DNA from: Cellvibrio sp. 79
GTDB lineage: Bacteria; Pseudomonadota; Gammaproteobacteria; Pseudomonadales; Cellvibrionaceae
Direction: 5' to 3'
NCBI GenBank assembly: GCA_003056245.1
Contig: MVDH01000001.1
Location: forward strand, 2,046,716-2,110,715
Length of the DNA: 64,000 bases
The notes under the pieces were generated by a model. That model was not told where the DNA came from and did not search any database. It saw only the letters and a list, made by a program, of their open reading frames with translations. A program made the translations under genes and the position numbers. This document shows positions 19,165 to 28,578 of the stretch, in pieces (position 1 is the first letter of the stretch; each line of letters begins with the position of its first letter).

Positions 19165-20181
19165 TTAACGGTTCAAACGATTAATTAACCAGGCGCGCAA
19201 TTGGCGCGCTTGCAGATCGTCCATTGGCGCAAGTGAGCCTTGTGCCGCCGGCGGAATATTTTCACGGGCAACAGAGGCATCACCAAAAATATAAAAATCA
19301 AATAGCGATTTCCACGCAGCTTTTTCTTTTTCAGGAAGATCGCGAATGCTTAGCATTGCATGCTTGAGCACATTAATTGCTGGCCCCATAAACTTGGGCA
19401 CAGGGCGCCACCAGTAATTCACCAATATATTAAATGTGCTTAGCCCTTCTACATGGTGCCACCACATACTGGGAATGAAAAGCGCATCGCCCTGCTCCAA
19501 ATTGGCAACTTGCCCAGCCGCCATAGCTTCACGGAAGCGCGGAAACTTTTCAAAATCGGGTTTGGCAAAATCCACCAGGCTGATTTGCTGGCCCGCAGGA
19601 TTAAAGTCCAACGGCCCCGGGTAGAGGTTTTCCACTTGTTCCGGTGGAAATACAGTAAAGCGACGTTTACCAACAATACTGCAGGCGAGATTATCCGGCG
19701 CATCGTAATGGCAAGGGATACGGGATTTATTGCCTATCCAGATACTGCCCAACGCATCGGGAAATGGAATCGAAATATTATTTCCTTGCGCACTCATGCC
19801 CGGTAAACACACATCTACTGTGGTTGAGCCAACATAAAATGTGGGCGGTTGCGGATCATTTTTATGGGCGGCAATCAGGTTTAACACTTCATCCAAACGA
19901 ACCCGTTCGCTGCGATAATTAAACCCACTGAGGTCTTCGTTGTAATAATAAAAACCATCGTTTTCCGGGCTGCCGAAAAAAGTACCTACGGTTTTATCCT
20001 CATAAAAGGAACGCAGATAATTAATTGCTTCTTCATCCGAAACCAGCCCTGCCTTTGCTAACGGCCAATTACTCGCCAAACCTTTCAGAATTAAAGGTTG
20101 ATCAGAAGCCAGTAGTTCCGGGGGGATATTGTTAGGGTCTATACCATGGATTTCTTTAACGCGAGTCTTGATGTCGAGCAT
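19165..20181 (-). CDS. Cupin-like / JmjC-domain dioxygenase
   Basis: 338-residue protein of the Cupin_8 (JmjC-like) family of Fe(II)/2-oxoglutarate oxygenases. The iron-binding HxD is visible in CHYDAPDN and the distal histidine in SMWWHHVEG; the fold strands ILKGLASNWPL, SIWIGNKS and GDALFIPSMWW are typical. Related genes in plant-polysaccharide degraders are often near TonB-dependent receptor and CAZyme genes, which fits the neighbourhood. The substrate is unknown; protein or small-molecule hydroxylation is the general activity. The start ATG has only a weak ribosome-binding site. Confidence 0.85.
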   Translation of the reverse strand: MLDIKTRVKEIHGIDPNNIPPELLASDQPLILKGLASNWPLAKAGLVSDEEAINYLRSFYEDKTVGTFFGSPENDGFYYYNEDLSGFNYRSERVRLDEVLNLIAAHKNDPQPPTFYVGSTTVDVCLPGMSAQGNNISIPFPDALGSIWIGNKSRIPCHYDAPDNLACSIVGKRRFTVFPPEQVENLYPGPLDFNPAGQQISLVDFAKPDFEKFPRFREAMAAGQVANLEQGDALFIPSMWWHHVEGLSTFNILVNYWWRPVPKFMGPAINVLKHAMLSIRDLPEKEKAAWKSLFDFYIFGDASVARENIPPAAQGSLAPMDDLQARQLRAWLINRLNR

Positions 20182-20556
20182 GAGAGTCTACTTCGTTTTG
20201 TTATTTAATCAGCCAGCTGCTGGTGCCGAGGCTAGATTTGACCATTAACGGAAGACAAAGACAAATAATTTGGATCAGTTGAACTGAAATCCCGCGCTCT
20301 ACCTTTTACTTATAACCATTTCCATGGTCCTTGCATAAAATGGACTCTGCATAAAAATTTGACTATCGAATAAATGCCCCTTGAATGAATTAACCTCCAG
20401 CGTCTTGAGCCATAAATTAAAAAGCCGTGACCGGATAAACCAGCCACGGCTGCTCACGATACGCACTATCATTTACTCCACTCACAAGATCAACAATCCT
20501 TTACCCATAATATCCTTTCAAAAAATTTACCATCGCTTATCGACTTGCTCAACTTA
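20182..20556. other. Intergenic region
   Basis: About 375 bases upstream of the JmjC gene and downstream of the next minus-strand gene. It contains a probable minus-strand terminator (listed separately) and presumably the JmjC promoter. No gene is supported. Confidence 0.5.
20423..20451 (-). terminator. Terminator of the 20557-21291 gene
   Basis: AGCCGTG/CACGGCT arms, with additional inner pairing, followed on the minus strand by a run of T and A (TTTTTAA). It lies about 105 bases past the stop codon. Confidence 0.65.
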
Positions 20557-21291
20557 TCAGGCATGTCCAATTTGCGTGACTGGTCGCGCTGATTTCACCA
20601 TGCTTTTTTCCCAACAACTAAACATGGTTTCAAAACCGGTAAAGATATCGTCAATCATCTGTTCCATTACCGAATAGCGAAGAACACCTTTTACTTTCTG
20701 CGTTTTTTGTTTTTTGGGTTCTGCAGTATCCAGCCAGCTGCCCATAGTGTGCTCAGACTCTTTGTCATAATGATGCTCACCAAAATAAACCAGCTGATGA
20801 TAAACCCCCATTCGCTTGGTCAACACATTCAAATTTTCGATAAAAGCTGCAAATGCTGCTTCAAGACATTCAACGATAATCAATTTTTCTTGCGCACTTT
20901 TACAATTGTTTATCATTATGACAATGTCATAAATTTGACGGCGAATCGCAGCGCTTTGTGGCGACCAAATTAATTCCAATGCATCGGCAATACGTGGCCC
21001 GCCCCATGCTTGAGCAGATAGTTGTAATTTTTCCAAATCCTGCAAAAACCATAACCAATGATCACCATCTTCACTGCAGTGCTCATTTAGCATATGTTCA
21101 ACAGAATTACTGGGAAAAGGAATTCGTAAATATTCGAGTAAATCCCTGAACCCCAACACAAAAAAGGTCATGTGGGGAACAAAATTAAAAATGGATTTAT
21201 CGGCGGACTCACTCAATCTCAAACGCCGACAAAAGGAATGGTCAGCCAAGTGATTTTTATGATTTTCAATGGATACAAATATATTATGCAT
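20557..21291 (-). CDS. Hypothetical protein, possibly heme-oxygenase-like diiron fold
   Basis: 244-residue, largely helical cytoplasmic protein without a signal peptide. It contains a histidine/acid-rich stretch ENHKNHLADH near the N-terminus and NEHCSEDGDHWLWFLQDLE (about residues 70-88). The spacing of His, Glu and Asp resembles the metal ligands of the heme-oxygenase-like diiron oxidase/oxygenase (HDO) superfamily. This is a pattern-based suggestion, not a confident assignment. The gene stands alone, with a terminator behind it. Confidence 0.6.
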   Translation of the reverse strand: MHNIFVSIENHKNHLADHSFCRRLRLSESADKSIFNFVPHMTFFVLGFRDLLEYLRIPFPSNSVEHMLNEHCSEDGDHWLWFLQDLEKLQLSAQAWGGPRIADALELIWSPQSAAIRRQIYDIVIMINNCKSAQEKLIIVECLEAAFAAFIENLNVLTKRMGVYHQLVYFGEHHYDKESEHTMGSWLDTAEPKKQKTQKVKGVLRYSVMEQMIDDIFTGFETMFSCWEKSMVKSARPVTQIGHA

Positions 21292-21430
21292 TGGAGTTTC
21301 TCCTTATCTGTTATTGAGGGAGCGTCATTTTTTTGAAAAAAACAACGCTCACTTCTGTCACAGCAAAACTCCTTCCAACTTATAATTTTTTTGTAAATTT
21401 TTTACAAATTAATACATCGTGTCGCTTAAA

Positions 21431-23314
21431 TTATTTTTTATTTTCAGGAGACACACCCAGATCATCCAATGCATTTTTAAATTCATCAAAGTGATACGGC
21501 TTACGCAAATAGGCATTTGCGCCGACTTCCAATGCACGAGCCTCATCATTGCCGAATGTAAATGCGCTAATTACCAGAACAGGTACTTTATCGCCATCTG
21601 CGCGAATTTCTTCAACCAGATCCAAACCATTTGCATCAGGTAATTGAACATCCATGAGAATGCAGGCTAAGTGGTTTTTATGCTGTTTATAAAGCACCAT
21701 TGCCTGCGAGCCATCCTCAGCCATACAAAAATCAACAGCGAGTTTTTTTAACATACCGCTGATAACCATGCGATTGACCGGATTATCTTCAACCACTAAT
21801 ACCAAATGATTTTTTTCAGACTCTGAGGTTGCTGTGGTTGGTTCATATTTGACATCGTCAACTTGCGGATGTTCTTCGTTATTTGCCGTCGAGCCATCCG
21901 TTAGCGGCGCACTGGCGATCTGCGCTGCTGGCGACGGAGCAATATATTCCCCCGTAATTCGTTCGACAGGAATTTGGCAACGCACACGCAAGCCTTCATC
22001 GGGTGTTGATTCCAGCTGCAATTGGCCAGACATCAACGTAACCAGTTCGCGCACAATACTCAGCCCCAGTCCCATGCCTGAATGAATGGATTGGACCTCT
22101 TGCGTAAAAGGTAACGCGAGATTCTCCAGACGCTCCGGGGCCACACCTTTGCCATCATCAGCAAGGGTAATGTGCAGGTTTGAATCTACGAGAGACAAAT
22201 CAACAGTCGCAAAAGTACCTTCGCTATGCTTTAACGCGTTATCAATAAGATTGAAACAAATGCGACGAATCTTTAATGCATCAGCATAAATCCACTGCGA
22301 GTGACTTGCATTAACCTGATTAATTAATCGCAACTGCAACGGGCCACTGGAGGCATAGTGATCGAAGACATCATTAACGAGTTGTTGAATACTGATTGCT
22401 TTGGGATAAAGCTTGACCCGCTCTGACTCCAACAGCGAGATAGTGAGTACATTATCGACTATACCAAGCAACTCATTGCTGGAAGCGCGAATATGCTGTA
22501 CCAAATGCTGCTGATCGGGTTTCAACGGCGAATCAAGCAAGAGGTCATTCAACCCCATAATACCGTTAATGGGTGTACGTAAATGATGGCTTACATTTGC
22601 CAAAAATACGGCTTTAGCCCGCAAAGCCTGTTCTGCAACTATCAAGGCTTGCTCGCGTTCAAGCGATGTTTTTTGATGGCTGCTAACCTCATTACGCAAC
22701 TGCAAAGTCAACTCATCTGCAAGAAAATTATTAATAACGCATGGCAGTAAAACACCAAATAACATACTGGTAGCAATTACCAGGCTATAACCAAATATTG
22801 CGGCCTCCGGGATCGGGCGAAAAAAAGGATAATCAATAAAGTGCAAACCGTTAACCAGCAGTACGATGGAAAAGATGCGGACCAAGGTGTGCAGTTGGCT
22901 ATTTTTCAACGCCTTTAACGCAAAACTAACTTGCGGTGCTGCAACGGCAATCGCAAGGGGTAAAGCAATCAGTGAAAAGCCTGCACCAAAAAAATACACG
23001 GCGACACTAACTGTTAATGCCAGAAAGTAAATGCCCCAATAAATACGGAAGGAAAATCGCTGGCGAGTAATAAAACAAAGAATGTGACATAAAAACCAGG
23101 CGGAGACGATATAAGAAGAAAACGCCAGAATACCCGCCAGGGGAGCATCAAGAAGCGCCCCTTGTGCAGCAAAATTAAGTAGCGTACTTGCCCATACTCC
23201 GACTAGTAGCCCAAAAATAAATTGACGATAAATTGCCCATAGCGCAATCGCGACGCAGCCATTGAGCAATAGCAACAGTGGATAAACCCACAATAATGTT
23301 TCCAATGGCCCCAC
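21431..23314 (-). CDS. Hybrid sensor histidine kinase/response regulator
   Basis: 627 residues from the GTG at 23314, which follows GGGGGAA; a longer reading to a TTG at 23362 is possible. The N-terminal ~200 residues are hydrophobic with six or seven membrane segments. They are followed by a short coiled coil, a HisKA domain (VSHHLRTPINGIMGL, phospho-acceptor His), a HATPase_c domain (N box NLIDNALKH, G1 box DDGKGV, then GMGLGLSIV), and a C-terminal receiver domain (VVEDNPVNR; phospho-acceptor Asp in CILMDVQLP; conserved Lys in RKPYHF). It is probably an inner-membrane sensor feeding a phosphorelay. No cognate regulator is adjacent, so the signal and output are unknown. Confidence 0.9.
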   Translation of the reverse strand: MGPLETLLWVYPLLLLLNGCVAIALWAIYRQFIFGLLVGVWASTLLNFAAQGALLDAPLAGILAFSSYIVSAWFLCHILCFITRQRFSFRIYWGIYFLALTVSVAVYFFGAGFSLIALPLAIAVAAPQVSFALKALKNSQLHTLVRIFSIVLLVNGLHFIDYPFFRPIPEAAIFGYSLVIATSMLFGVLLPCVINNFLADELTLQLRNEVSSHQKTSLEREQALIVAEQALRAKAVFLANVSHHLRTPINGIMGLNDLLLDSPLKPDQQHLVQHIRASSNELLGIVDNVLTISLLESERVKLYPKAISIQQLVNDVFDHYASSGPLQLRLINQVNASHSQWIYADALKIRRICFNLIDNALKHSEGTFATVDLSLVDSNLHITLADDGKGVAPERLENLALPFTQEVQSIHSGMGLGLSIVRELVTLMSGQLQLESTPDEGLRVRCQIPVERITGEYIAPSPAAQIASAPLTDGSTANNEEHPQVDDVKYEPTTATSESEKNHLVLVVEDNPVNRMVISGMLKKLAVDFCMAEDGSQAMVLYKQHKNHLACILMDVQLPDANGLDLVEEIRADGDKVPVLVISAFTFGNDEARALEVGANAYLRKPYHFDEFKNALDDLGVSPENKK

Positions 23315-23480
23315 GCCAATTCCCCCGTTAATTCTCAGGGGAAATTTTAGCAGCAGATTCAACCGCCAAGGTTTTTTGTATACAAAAAAACCATTATTGA
23401 ACCCGCTTTACTAACTATTCCTCATAACACGTGATACACATCACAGACGCTTTAAGCGACATAAAATTAATTCACCACTT

Positions 23481-24605
23481 TTAGAGAATTTTTTTTGCTG
23501 ATGGAAGCAACAAGCAAAGGCTGGTAACCAGTAAACCCGCTGAAAATGTCAGGACGCTGACCACAATAAACTTACAATAAGGATTCAATGTTAGAGGCGC
23601 AAACATCACCGAGACTGCCACCAGAATAGGCGCATGAAAAATAAATACACCGTACATCCTGCGCGCGGCCCATGCCGATAAAGGTGTTGGTTTCGCCAGG
23701 AAGCGGCGAAAAAACCAGAGCAAGCCAAGAATGATTCCCCAACCGGTTAGCGGGTCCCAAAAGGCATAGTAGATCGCATTAGTATTCCATCCCCCCTCAA
23801 ACGGACCATCGCCAAATAATTTCATCAATGCAAATGGCAAAGTTGCGATAGCAATTAATGAAATTAACAGCCAGGGCATAGCATATTTTCCATCGATATT
23901 ATCAAGCAACTGGTGTTTGTGAGCTGCGCAACCAGCAAAAAATAAAAAGATATAACAGGGGAAAAATCCTAACTGCAACCAAAGCACTTCACTGCCAACC
24001 GGAATTTTTAGCCGTAGTGCGAATGAAACCAGTCCTAACCCGAGCGCTGCAAACATCAACACAGCAAATCCCGGCAAGCGCTCCGGACTCCAGTGTTTTA
24101 CGGCAATAATTTTATTTATTAATAAATATAGGAATGCAAAAATCAACAGCGCCTCAGCAAACCACAAAGGCCCGGGGCCAAATTGTTTATTTTGAATCAT
24201 CAGCCACCATCGTTCGCCAATCGTTGCCGGTGAATCATAAGCCAATGCAATAGTTAAGGGGGATAGCACAAAAAAATAAAACAACAATGGAACTCCCAAC
24301 CGCAGGAATCGATCCACTAAAAAGTTTGCCGTTGTTTTTCGCTCCAGTGACGCAACCATAAAATAACCGGACAGCAAAAAGAAAAACCCCATAAAAAAGG
24401 ATTGGTCAATTGCATTCAGCATAATGAGGGGAGTCATGCTGGCATTAGGCAGCTCACGCCAATACCATCCACCGGAGCCACCATAAGTAATTGCGGCGTG
24501 GTGCAGGACAACTAAAAAAGTTAACAGGATTCGCAGGTGGTCGAAATGGGCTTGCCGCTGCACTGCTGTCATTGGTGTTGACTCTCCAAAAAGGCTAAAA
24601 CGCAA
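23481..24605 (-). CDS. Membrane acyltransferase (acyltransferase 3 family)
   Basis: 374-residue integral membrane protein with about ten hydrophobic segments, of the acyltransferase_3/OafA-like family. The family signature near the N-terminus is HFDHLRILLTFLVVLHHAA, including the conserved His, and a further motif is FFFLLSGYF. Members transfer acyl groups to carbohydrates or other cell-envelope acceptors; the acceptor here is unknown. Translation may start at the second methionine (12 residues in, MTAVQRQAHF), which fits the family N-terminus slightly better. The neighbours do not indicate a pathway. Confidence 0.85.
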   Translation of the reverse strand: MRFSLFGESTPMTAVQRQAHFDHLRILLTFLVVLHHAAITYGGSGGWYWRELPNASMTPLIMLNAIDQSFFMGFFFLLSGYFMVASLERKTTANFLVDRFLRLGVPLLFYFFVLSPLTIALAYDSPATIGERWWLMIQNKQFGPGPLWFAEALLIFAFLYLLINKIIAVKHWSPERLPGFAVLMFAALGLGLVSFALRLKIPVGSEVLWLQLGFFPCYIFLFFAGCAAHKHQLLDNIDGKYAMPWLLISLIAIATLPFALMKLFGDGPFEGGWNTNAIYYAFWDPLTGWGIILGLLWFFRRFLAKPTPLSAWAARRMYGVFIFHAPILVAVSVMFAPLTLNPYCKFIVVSVLTFSAGLLVTSLCLLLPSAKKIL

Positions 24606-24692
24606 ATTTGCAATAATTGCTTGGATGCAGTTTTAGCCCTGGTGGATTCGGTGCAGATACTATTTATTTTTGTTTAATTTTCGTTGCCGGTT

Positions 24693-25976
24693 TTATTCAT
24701 CGTCCGTTAAATGGCTGGCCAGAACCTTATCAACACGACGGCCATCCATATCGACAATTTCGAATTCCCAGCCGCGTAACTGGATCTTATCGCCTGTTGC
24801 CGGCACACGCCCCATCACCAGCATCATTAAACCATTCAGGGTTTGATAGCTACCTTCTTCCGGTAATTCGTCGATATGCAAGCTATCTTTAAAATCGACA
24901 ATCGAGAGCATACCATCCAGCAGCAAAGAGCCATCATCACGGCGAACGATGTAAGCATCCTCGCCCTCCTCACCAATAAACTCGCCGGTTAATGCGCCGA
25001 GTAGATCCTGTAGCGTAACCAAACCACGCAACTCACCGTATTCATCCACTACAAAAACCATTTGGGTACGCGAGCGCCGGAAGAAATCCAATAATTCCAT
25101 CGCTGTCAATGTTTCGGGAACAGCCTGACAAGGCTTGGCAAGTTCAGCGAGATTTATTTTATCGCCACGAATTGCCGCTGCCAGCAATTCTTTGGCGTTG
25201 ATGACGCCGATCAAATTGTCATTTTGTTTAGTGCAGACGGGGAAACGTGAATGTGGTGATTGCATAACACGTTGATAGTTTTCTTCTGTCGATAATGCGG
25301 TATCGAGATAAATCATATCCGAGCGCGGCACCATCAATGACACTATGTTGCGGTCTTCCAGACGCAACACATTTTTCACCATGGTGTGCTCCTGCGCTTC
25401 CAGGATACCGGTGCTGGAACCTTCATCGAGAATCGCGTGAATATCCTCTTCAGTCACTTGCTGGTTTTGATTGTGATGAAAACCGAGCAAACGCATCAGC
25501 GTACGTGTAGAAGTGGAAAGCAAATGCACAAACGGCTTGGTGGCAATTGCCAGTAATTGCATGGGTTTCGCCATCACACAGGCGATACGCTCGGCACTGA
25601 GTTGGCCGATACGTTTTGGCACCAGTTCACCAACCACAATCGACAAATAAGTCACCACCACAACCACCAGAATAGTGGCGAAGTTATCGCTGAAATGGGT
25701 GGGCACGCCAAAGGTTTGCAACCAGAGCGCAAATGGTTCCGCCAAAATCGATTCACCGAAAATACCGTTCATGATTCCGATTGAGGTGATGCCGATTTGG
25801 ACAGTCGACAGAAATTGCGTGGGATCTTCGGCAAGCTTGAGCGCAATTTGCGCAGAATTGCTGCCTTTATCAGCGAGGATTTGCAGACGTGATTTTTTGG
25901 CGGTAACAATGGCGATTTCTGACATGGCAAACAAGCCATTAAGCAAAATCAAACCCAGTAATATAAAAATTTCCAT
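24693..25976 (-). CDS. CNNM/CorC-family membrane protein (hemolysin C-like)
   Basis: 427 residues: an N-terminal DUF21 (CNNM) transmembrane domain with about four membrane segments (residues 1-190), a pair of CBS domains (about 200-330, with VPRSDMIYLD and VFVVDEYGELRGLVTLQD), and a C-terminal CorC_HlyC domain (about 345-420). Family members are implicated in magnesium or other divalent-cation homeostasis; the older name 'hemolysin' is not a reliable function. Start and length are normal. It is single-gene and divergent from the acyltransferase at 26198. Confidence 0.92.
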   Translation of the reverse strand: MEIFILLGLILLNGLFAMSEIAIVTAKKSRLQILADKGSNSAQIALKLAEDPTQFLSTVQIGITSIGIMNGIFGESILAEPFALWLQTFGVPTHFSDNFATILVVVVVTYLSIVVGELVPKRIGQLSAERIACVMAKPMQLLAIATKPFVHLLSTSTRTLMRLLGFHHNQNQQVTEEDIHAILDEGSSTGILEAQEHTMVKNVLRLEDRNIVSLMVPRSDMIYLDTALSTEENYQRVMQSPHSRFPVCTKQNDNLIGVINAKELLAAAIRGDKINLAELAKPCQAVPETLTAMELLDFFRRSRTQMVFVVDEYGELRGLVTLQDLLGALTGEFIGEEGEDAYIVRRDDGSLLLDGMLSIVDFKDSLHIDELPEEGSYQTLNGLMMLVMGRVPATGDKIQLRGWEFEIVDMDGRRVDKVLASHLTDDE

Positions 25977-26197
25977 GAATTCCTGTGGACTTCATCAATA
26001 AGGGGGGGCTGAGTATACCACTCCAACCGCTTCGGCAAAGTACTGCCAGAGTTAAGCTTTGGTAATCTTAATAAACGGAATTTTTCATAGAAGTATTTAG
26101 TCCTGCCGGTTTTTGCGTCAAGCCCTAGAATTTACAGGTGGACTCAGCCGTCATCGTTGACTGCCGGGATGATCTAAAACCGTTCGAGCAGGACAGG

Positions 26198-27040
26198 ATG
26201 AAAGGAACTATGAGTGCAGAGCATCTGAACAAAGAACTTCTGGAAACAGCTCCACGTAGCCACCAGCGCGGCATTACTGCCAATCCATCCCCAGGTAAAT
26301 CCAGCCTTGCCAGCGATGAAGCCCTCGCAATCAGCAAGCATTTTTCCCAGTATTTGCAGCCGCAAATCGCACTTACGGACGAATATAAACAGGAGGTCTA
26401 TAACCTGCGCCATCAAGTGTATTGCGAGGAGTTGCACTATGAAGACGAAAAATCGGATCATCTCGAATGCGATGAGTTTGATGAGCGCGCCATACATTGT
26501 TGTATTCGTCATTTAGGGTCCGCGCAATTGGCCGGGACGGTACGCTTGATAACCGCCAATAACAATAGCGAGTTATTGCCATTGCAGGAGTTTTGTTCCA
26601 CCGCCCTGACCCACGCGGATCTGCATCCCCAGCGATTTTTACCGCGGCAGATTTGCGAGATATCCCGGCTCGCAGTGCCTGCCGCTTTCCGCAAACGTCA
26701 AACAGACCAATTTGCCGGAGTAGCGACCGGGGCTATTAATGAGTCAACCTTTTCAGTGCAAGAACTGCGCTTCTTTCCTTATATAGCTATCAGCTTATAT
26801 ATGGCAGCCATCGCCATGACCTATAAAACCCGGCGCTTTCATACGTTTGTCATGATGGAACCACGGTTGGCGCGTAGCCTGAATTTTGTGGGCATTCACT
26901 TTCAGCCAATTGGTCCCTGCATTGAGTACCACGGCAAACGAGCGCCCTATTACATCGATTCCCGCACCATCAAATCTGAGCTTTCACCCGGTTACCGTAA
27001 GTTACTCGCAATAGTTCAAACAGCATTGTTCAGCCATTAA
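26198..27040 (+). CDS. PEP-CTERM/exosortase-associated-type N-acyltransferase
   Basis: 280 residues from the ATG at 26198, after AGGACAGG; a second ATG at 26210 after AAAGGA is an equally good start. The core (YKQEVYNLRHQVYCEELHYE, then GTVRLI, QICEISRLAV and a C-terminal PIGPCIEYHGKRAPYYID) matches the acyl-homoserine-lactone-synthase-like GNAT family annotated as 'PEP-CTERM/exosortase system-associated acyltransferase'. These resemble N-acyl amino acid synthases. No exosortase or PEP-CTERM protein is seen in the window, so its product and role are unknown. It ends shortly before the tonB promoter region. Confidence 0.85.
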   Translation: MKGTMSAEHLNKELLETAPRSHQRGITANPSPGKSSLASDEALAISKHFSQYLQPQIALTDEYKQEVYNLRHQVYCEELHYEDEKSDHLECDEFDERAIHCCIRHLGSAQLAGTVRLITANNNSELLPLQEFCSTALTHADLHPQRFLPRQICEISRLAVPAAFRKRQTDQFAGVATGAINESTFSVQELRFFPYIAISLYMAAIAMTYKTRRFHTFVMMEPRLARSLNFVGIHFQPIGPCIEYHGKRAPYYIDSRTIKSELSPGYRKLLAIVQTALFSH

Positions 27041-27114
27041 CGTTGCTATTTGCTAACTTTGCGAATTTTCGCCCAAATCATTAGCTGAAAAAGCATTTTC
27101 ATTGCGTTTGGTAA

Positions 27115-27129
27115 TGAGAAGAATTATCA
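27115..27129 (+). promoter_or_regulatory. Candidate Fur box upstream of tonB
   Basis: TGAGAAG-A-ATTATCA matches the 7-1-7 Fur consensus TGATAAT-n-ATTATCA at 12 of 14 positions and lies inside a longer 19-base palindrome. It is 41 bases before the tonB ATG, as expected for iron repression of tonB-exbB-exbD. Confidence 0.75.
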
Positions 27130-27170
27130 TTGTCACCCAATTTAAACGCCACTGAATTCCTGCCGTCGCA

Positions 27171-27803
27171 ATGCAATCCAAACACGCTCCCTTAAACTCC
27201 TTATTAATTGTCATTGGCATACATGCCGGTGTGCTGGCGGCGATGGTTCTATCACCCACAGCTCCAAAGCCCGAGGTTATTATCCAACCGACAATTCAAG
27301 GGGTGCTAATAGCCGCCCCGGAAGAAGCTCCACCGCCGCCGGAGCCTCCACCACCGCCTCCGCCAGAACCAAAACCGGAGCCGAAACCAACACCAAAACC
27401 GCCGCCCAAGGCACCGCCTTCTGAACGAGCAGTAAAAGCGCCGGAACCACCACCGCCTCTGCCAGTAGAACAACCGGCAGAACCGGTGAAGGAAGCTGAA
27501 CCAACACCGGCACCGGTATTACCACCCAATGCGGATGCCAGCCAATTGAATAACCCGGTTCCGGCTTATCCGGCGCTGTCCAGACGACTGGGTGAAAAAG
27601 GGACCGTGGTATTGGAAATTCTGGTGAAGGCCAATGGCACAGTGGGTGAAGTAAAACTGAAAAATTCGAGTGGCTATAAACGTTTGGATGACGCAGCGAT
27701 TAATGCGATCAAACGCTGGAAATTTATTCCGGCAAGCCAGGCCGGTGTAGCCATCGATTATTGGTACGAAATTCCGTTTGAGTTTGGTTTGCGTCAACGC
27801 TAA
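27171..27803 (+). CDS. tonB: TonB energy-transducing protein
   Basis: 210 residues: one N-terminal membrane anchor (about residues 8-28), a long periplasmic Pro/Glu/Lys-rich spacer (about 50-115), and a C-terminal TonB domain (about 120-210) with SRRLGEKGTVVLEI, LKNSSGYKRLDDAAINAIKRWKF and a final beta-strand. It transmits proton-motive force from ExbB-ExbD to outer-membrane receptors. It is the first gene of a tonB-exbB-exbD operon with a Fur-box candidate just upstream. Minus-strand frames through the proline-rich part are composition artefacts. Confidence 0.95.
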   Translation: MQSKHAPLNSLLIVIGIHAGVLAAMVLSPTAPKPEVIIQPTIQGVLIAAPEEAPPPPEPPPPPPPEPKPEPKPTPKPPPKAPPSERAVKAPEPPPPLPVEQPAEPVKEAEPTPAPVLPPNADASQLNNPVPAYPALSRRLGEKGTVVLEILVKANGTVGEVKLKNSSGYKRLDDAAINAIKRWKFIPASQAGVAIDYWYEIPFEFGLRQR

Positions 27804-27858
27804 TAAATTACGAAGGCGCGTTACGATTTTTACTTATATTGAAAACAACGAGGTTGTT

Positions 27859-28575
27859 ATGGAGTCACCCTACGGTATCGCGTCCCTTTGGGCACAAGGC
27901 GATTTTCTGATTAAAAGTGTTGCCATTATTTTGTTGATTATGTCCATCGCCAGTTGGTGGGTAATTGTGATTCGTGCCTGGGGCTTATGGCGTTTGCGTT
28001 CCTCCGCACATGGCTTGAATGATTTCTGGCATGCGCAAAGTTTTGCAGAAGGTTTGCGCACCCTTGGCGAAGATCGCAATACTCCATTCCGCCACCTGGC
28101 AGAAGAAGGCCAGGCAGCATTGGATCATCACAGTAACCACAAAACCGACTTGCATGGCCACTTGCCTCTTGCTGAATGGCTCACTGCATGCCTGCGCGCG
28201 TCTATTGATGAAAGTGCAGAGCGTTTGCAACGCGGCCTTGCGGTATTGGCGTCTGTTGGTTCAACCGCACCGTTCGTGGGATTGTTCGGTACTGTGTGGG
28301 GAATTTATCACGCACTGGTTGGTATCGGTGTAAGTGGCCAGGCCAGTATCGATAAGGTTGCAGGCCCCGTAGGCGAAGCGTTGATTATGACTGCATTCGG
28401 CTTGGCCGTAGCAATTCCGGCGGTATTGGGTTACAACGCACTCAATCGTGCCAATAAAGGTGTACTCAACAAGCTCAACCGTTTTGCACATCAATTACAT
28501 GCATACTTTATTACCGGTAGCCCAATGCAAAATAAGGGCGCCATTACCAAACTGTCTCCACGCAAAGAGGTATAA
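27859..28575 (+). CDS. exbB: ExbB proton-channel subunit
   Basis: 238 residues from the ATG at 27859, which has an upstream GAGG; the frame extends further upstream but overlaps tonB. It belongs to the MotA/TolQ/ExbB family with three membrane segments and the conserved block LASVGSTAPFVGLFGTVWGI followed by GEALIMTAFGLAVAIPAVLGYN. It forms the pentameric inner-membrane channel that energises TonB. It lies between tonB and exbD in one operon. Confidence 0.96.
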   Translation: MESPYGIASLWAQGDFLIKSVAIILLIMSIASWWVIVIRAWGLWRLRSSAHGLNDFWHAQSFAEGLRTLGEDRNTPFRHLAEEGQAALDHHSNHKTDLHGHLPLAEWLTACLRASIDESAERLQRGLAVLASVGSTAPFVGLFGTVWGIYHALVGIGVSGQASIDKVAGPVGEALIMTAFGLAVAIPAVLGYNALNRANKGVLNKLNRFAHQLHAYFITGSPMQNKGAITKLSPRKEV

Positions 28576-28578
28576 GCC

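Noticed and set aside
27280-27529. Minus-strand Gly/Val-rich frames in tonB
   Set aside because: These are complements of the proline-rich TonB spacer.
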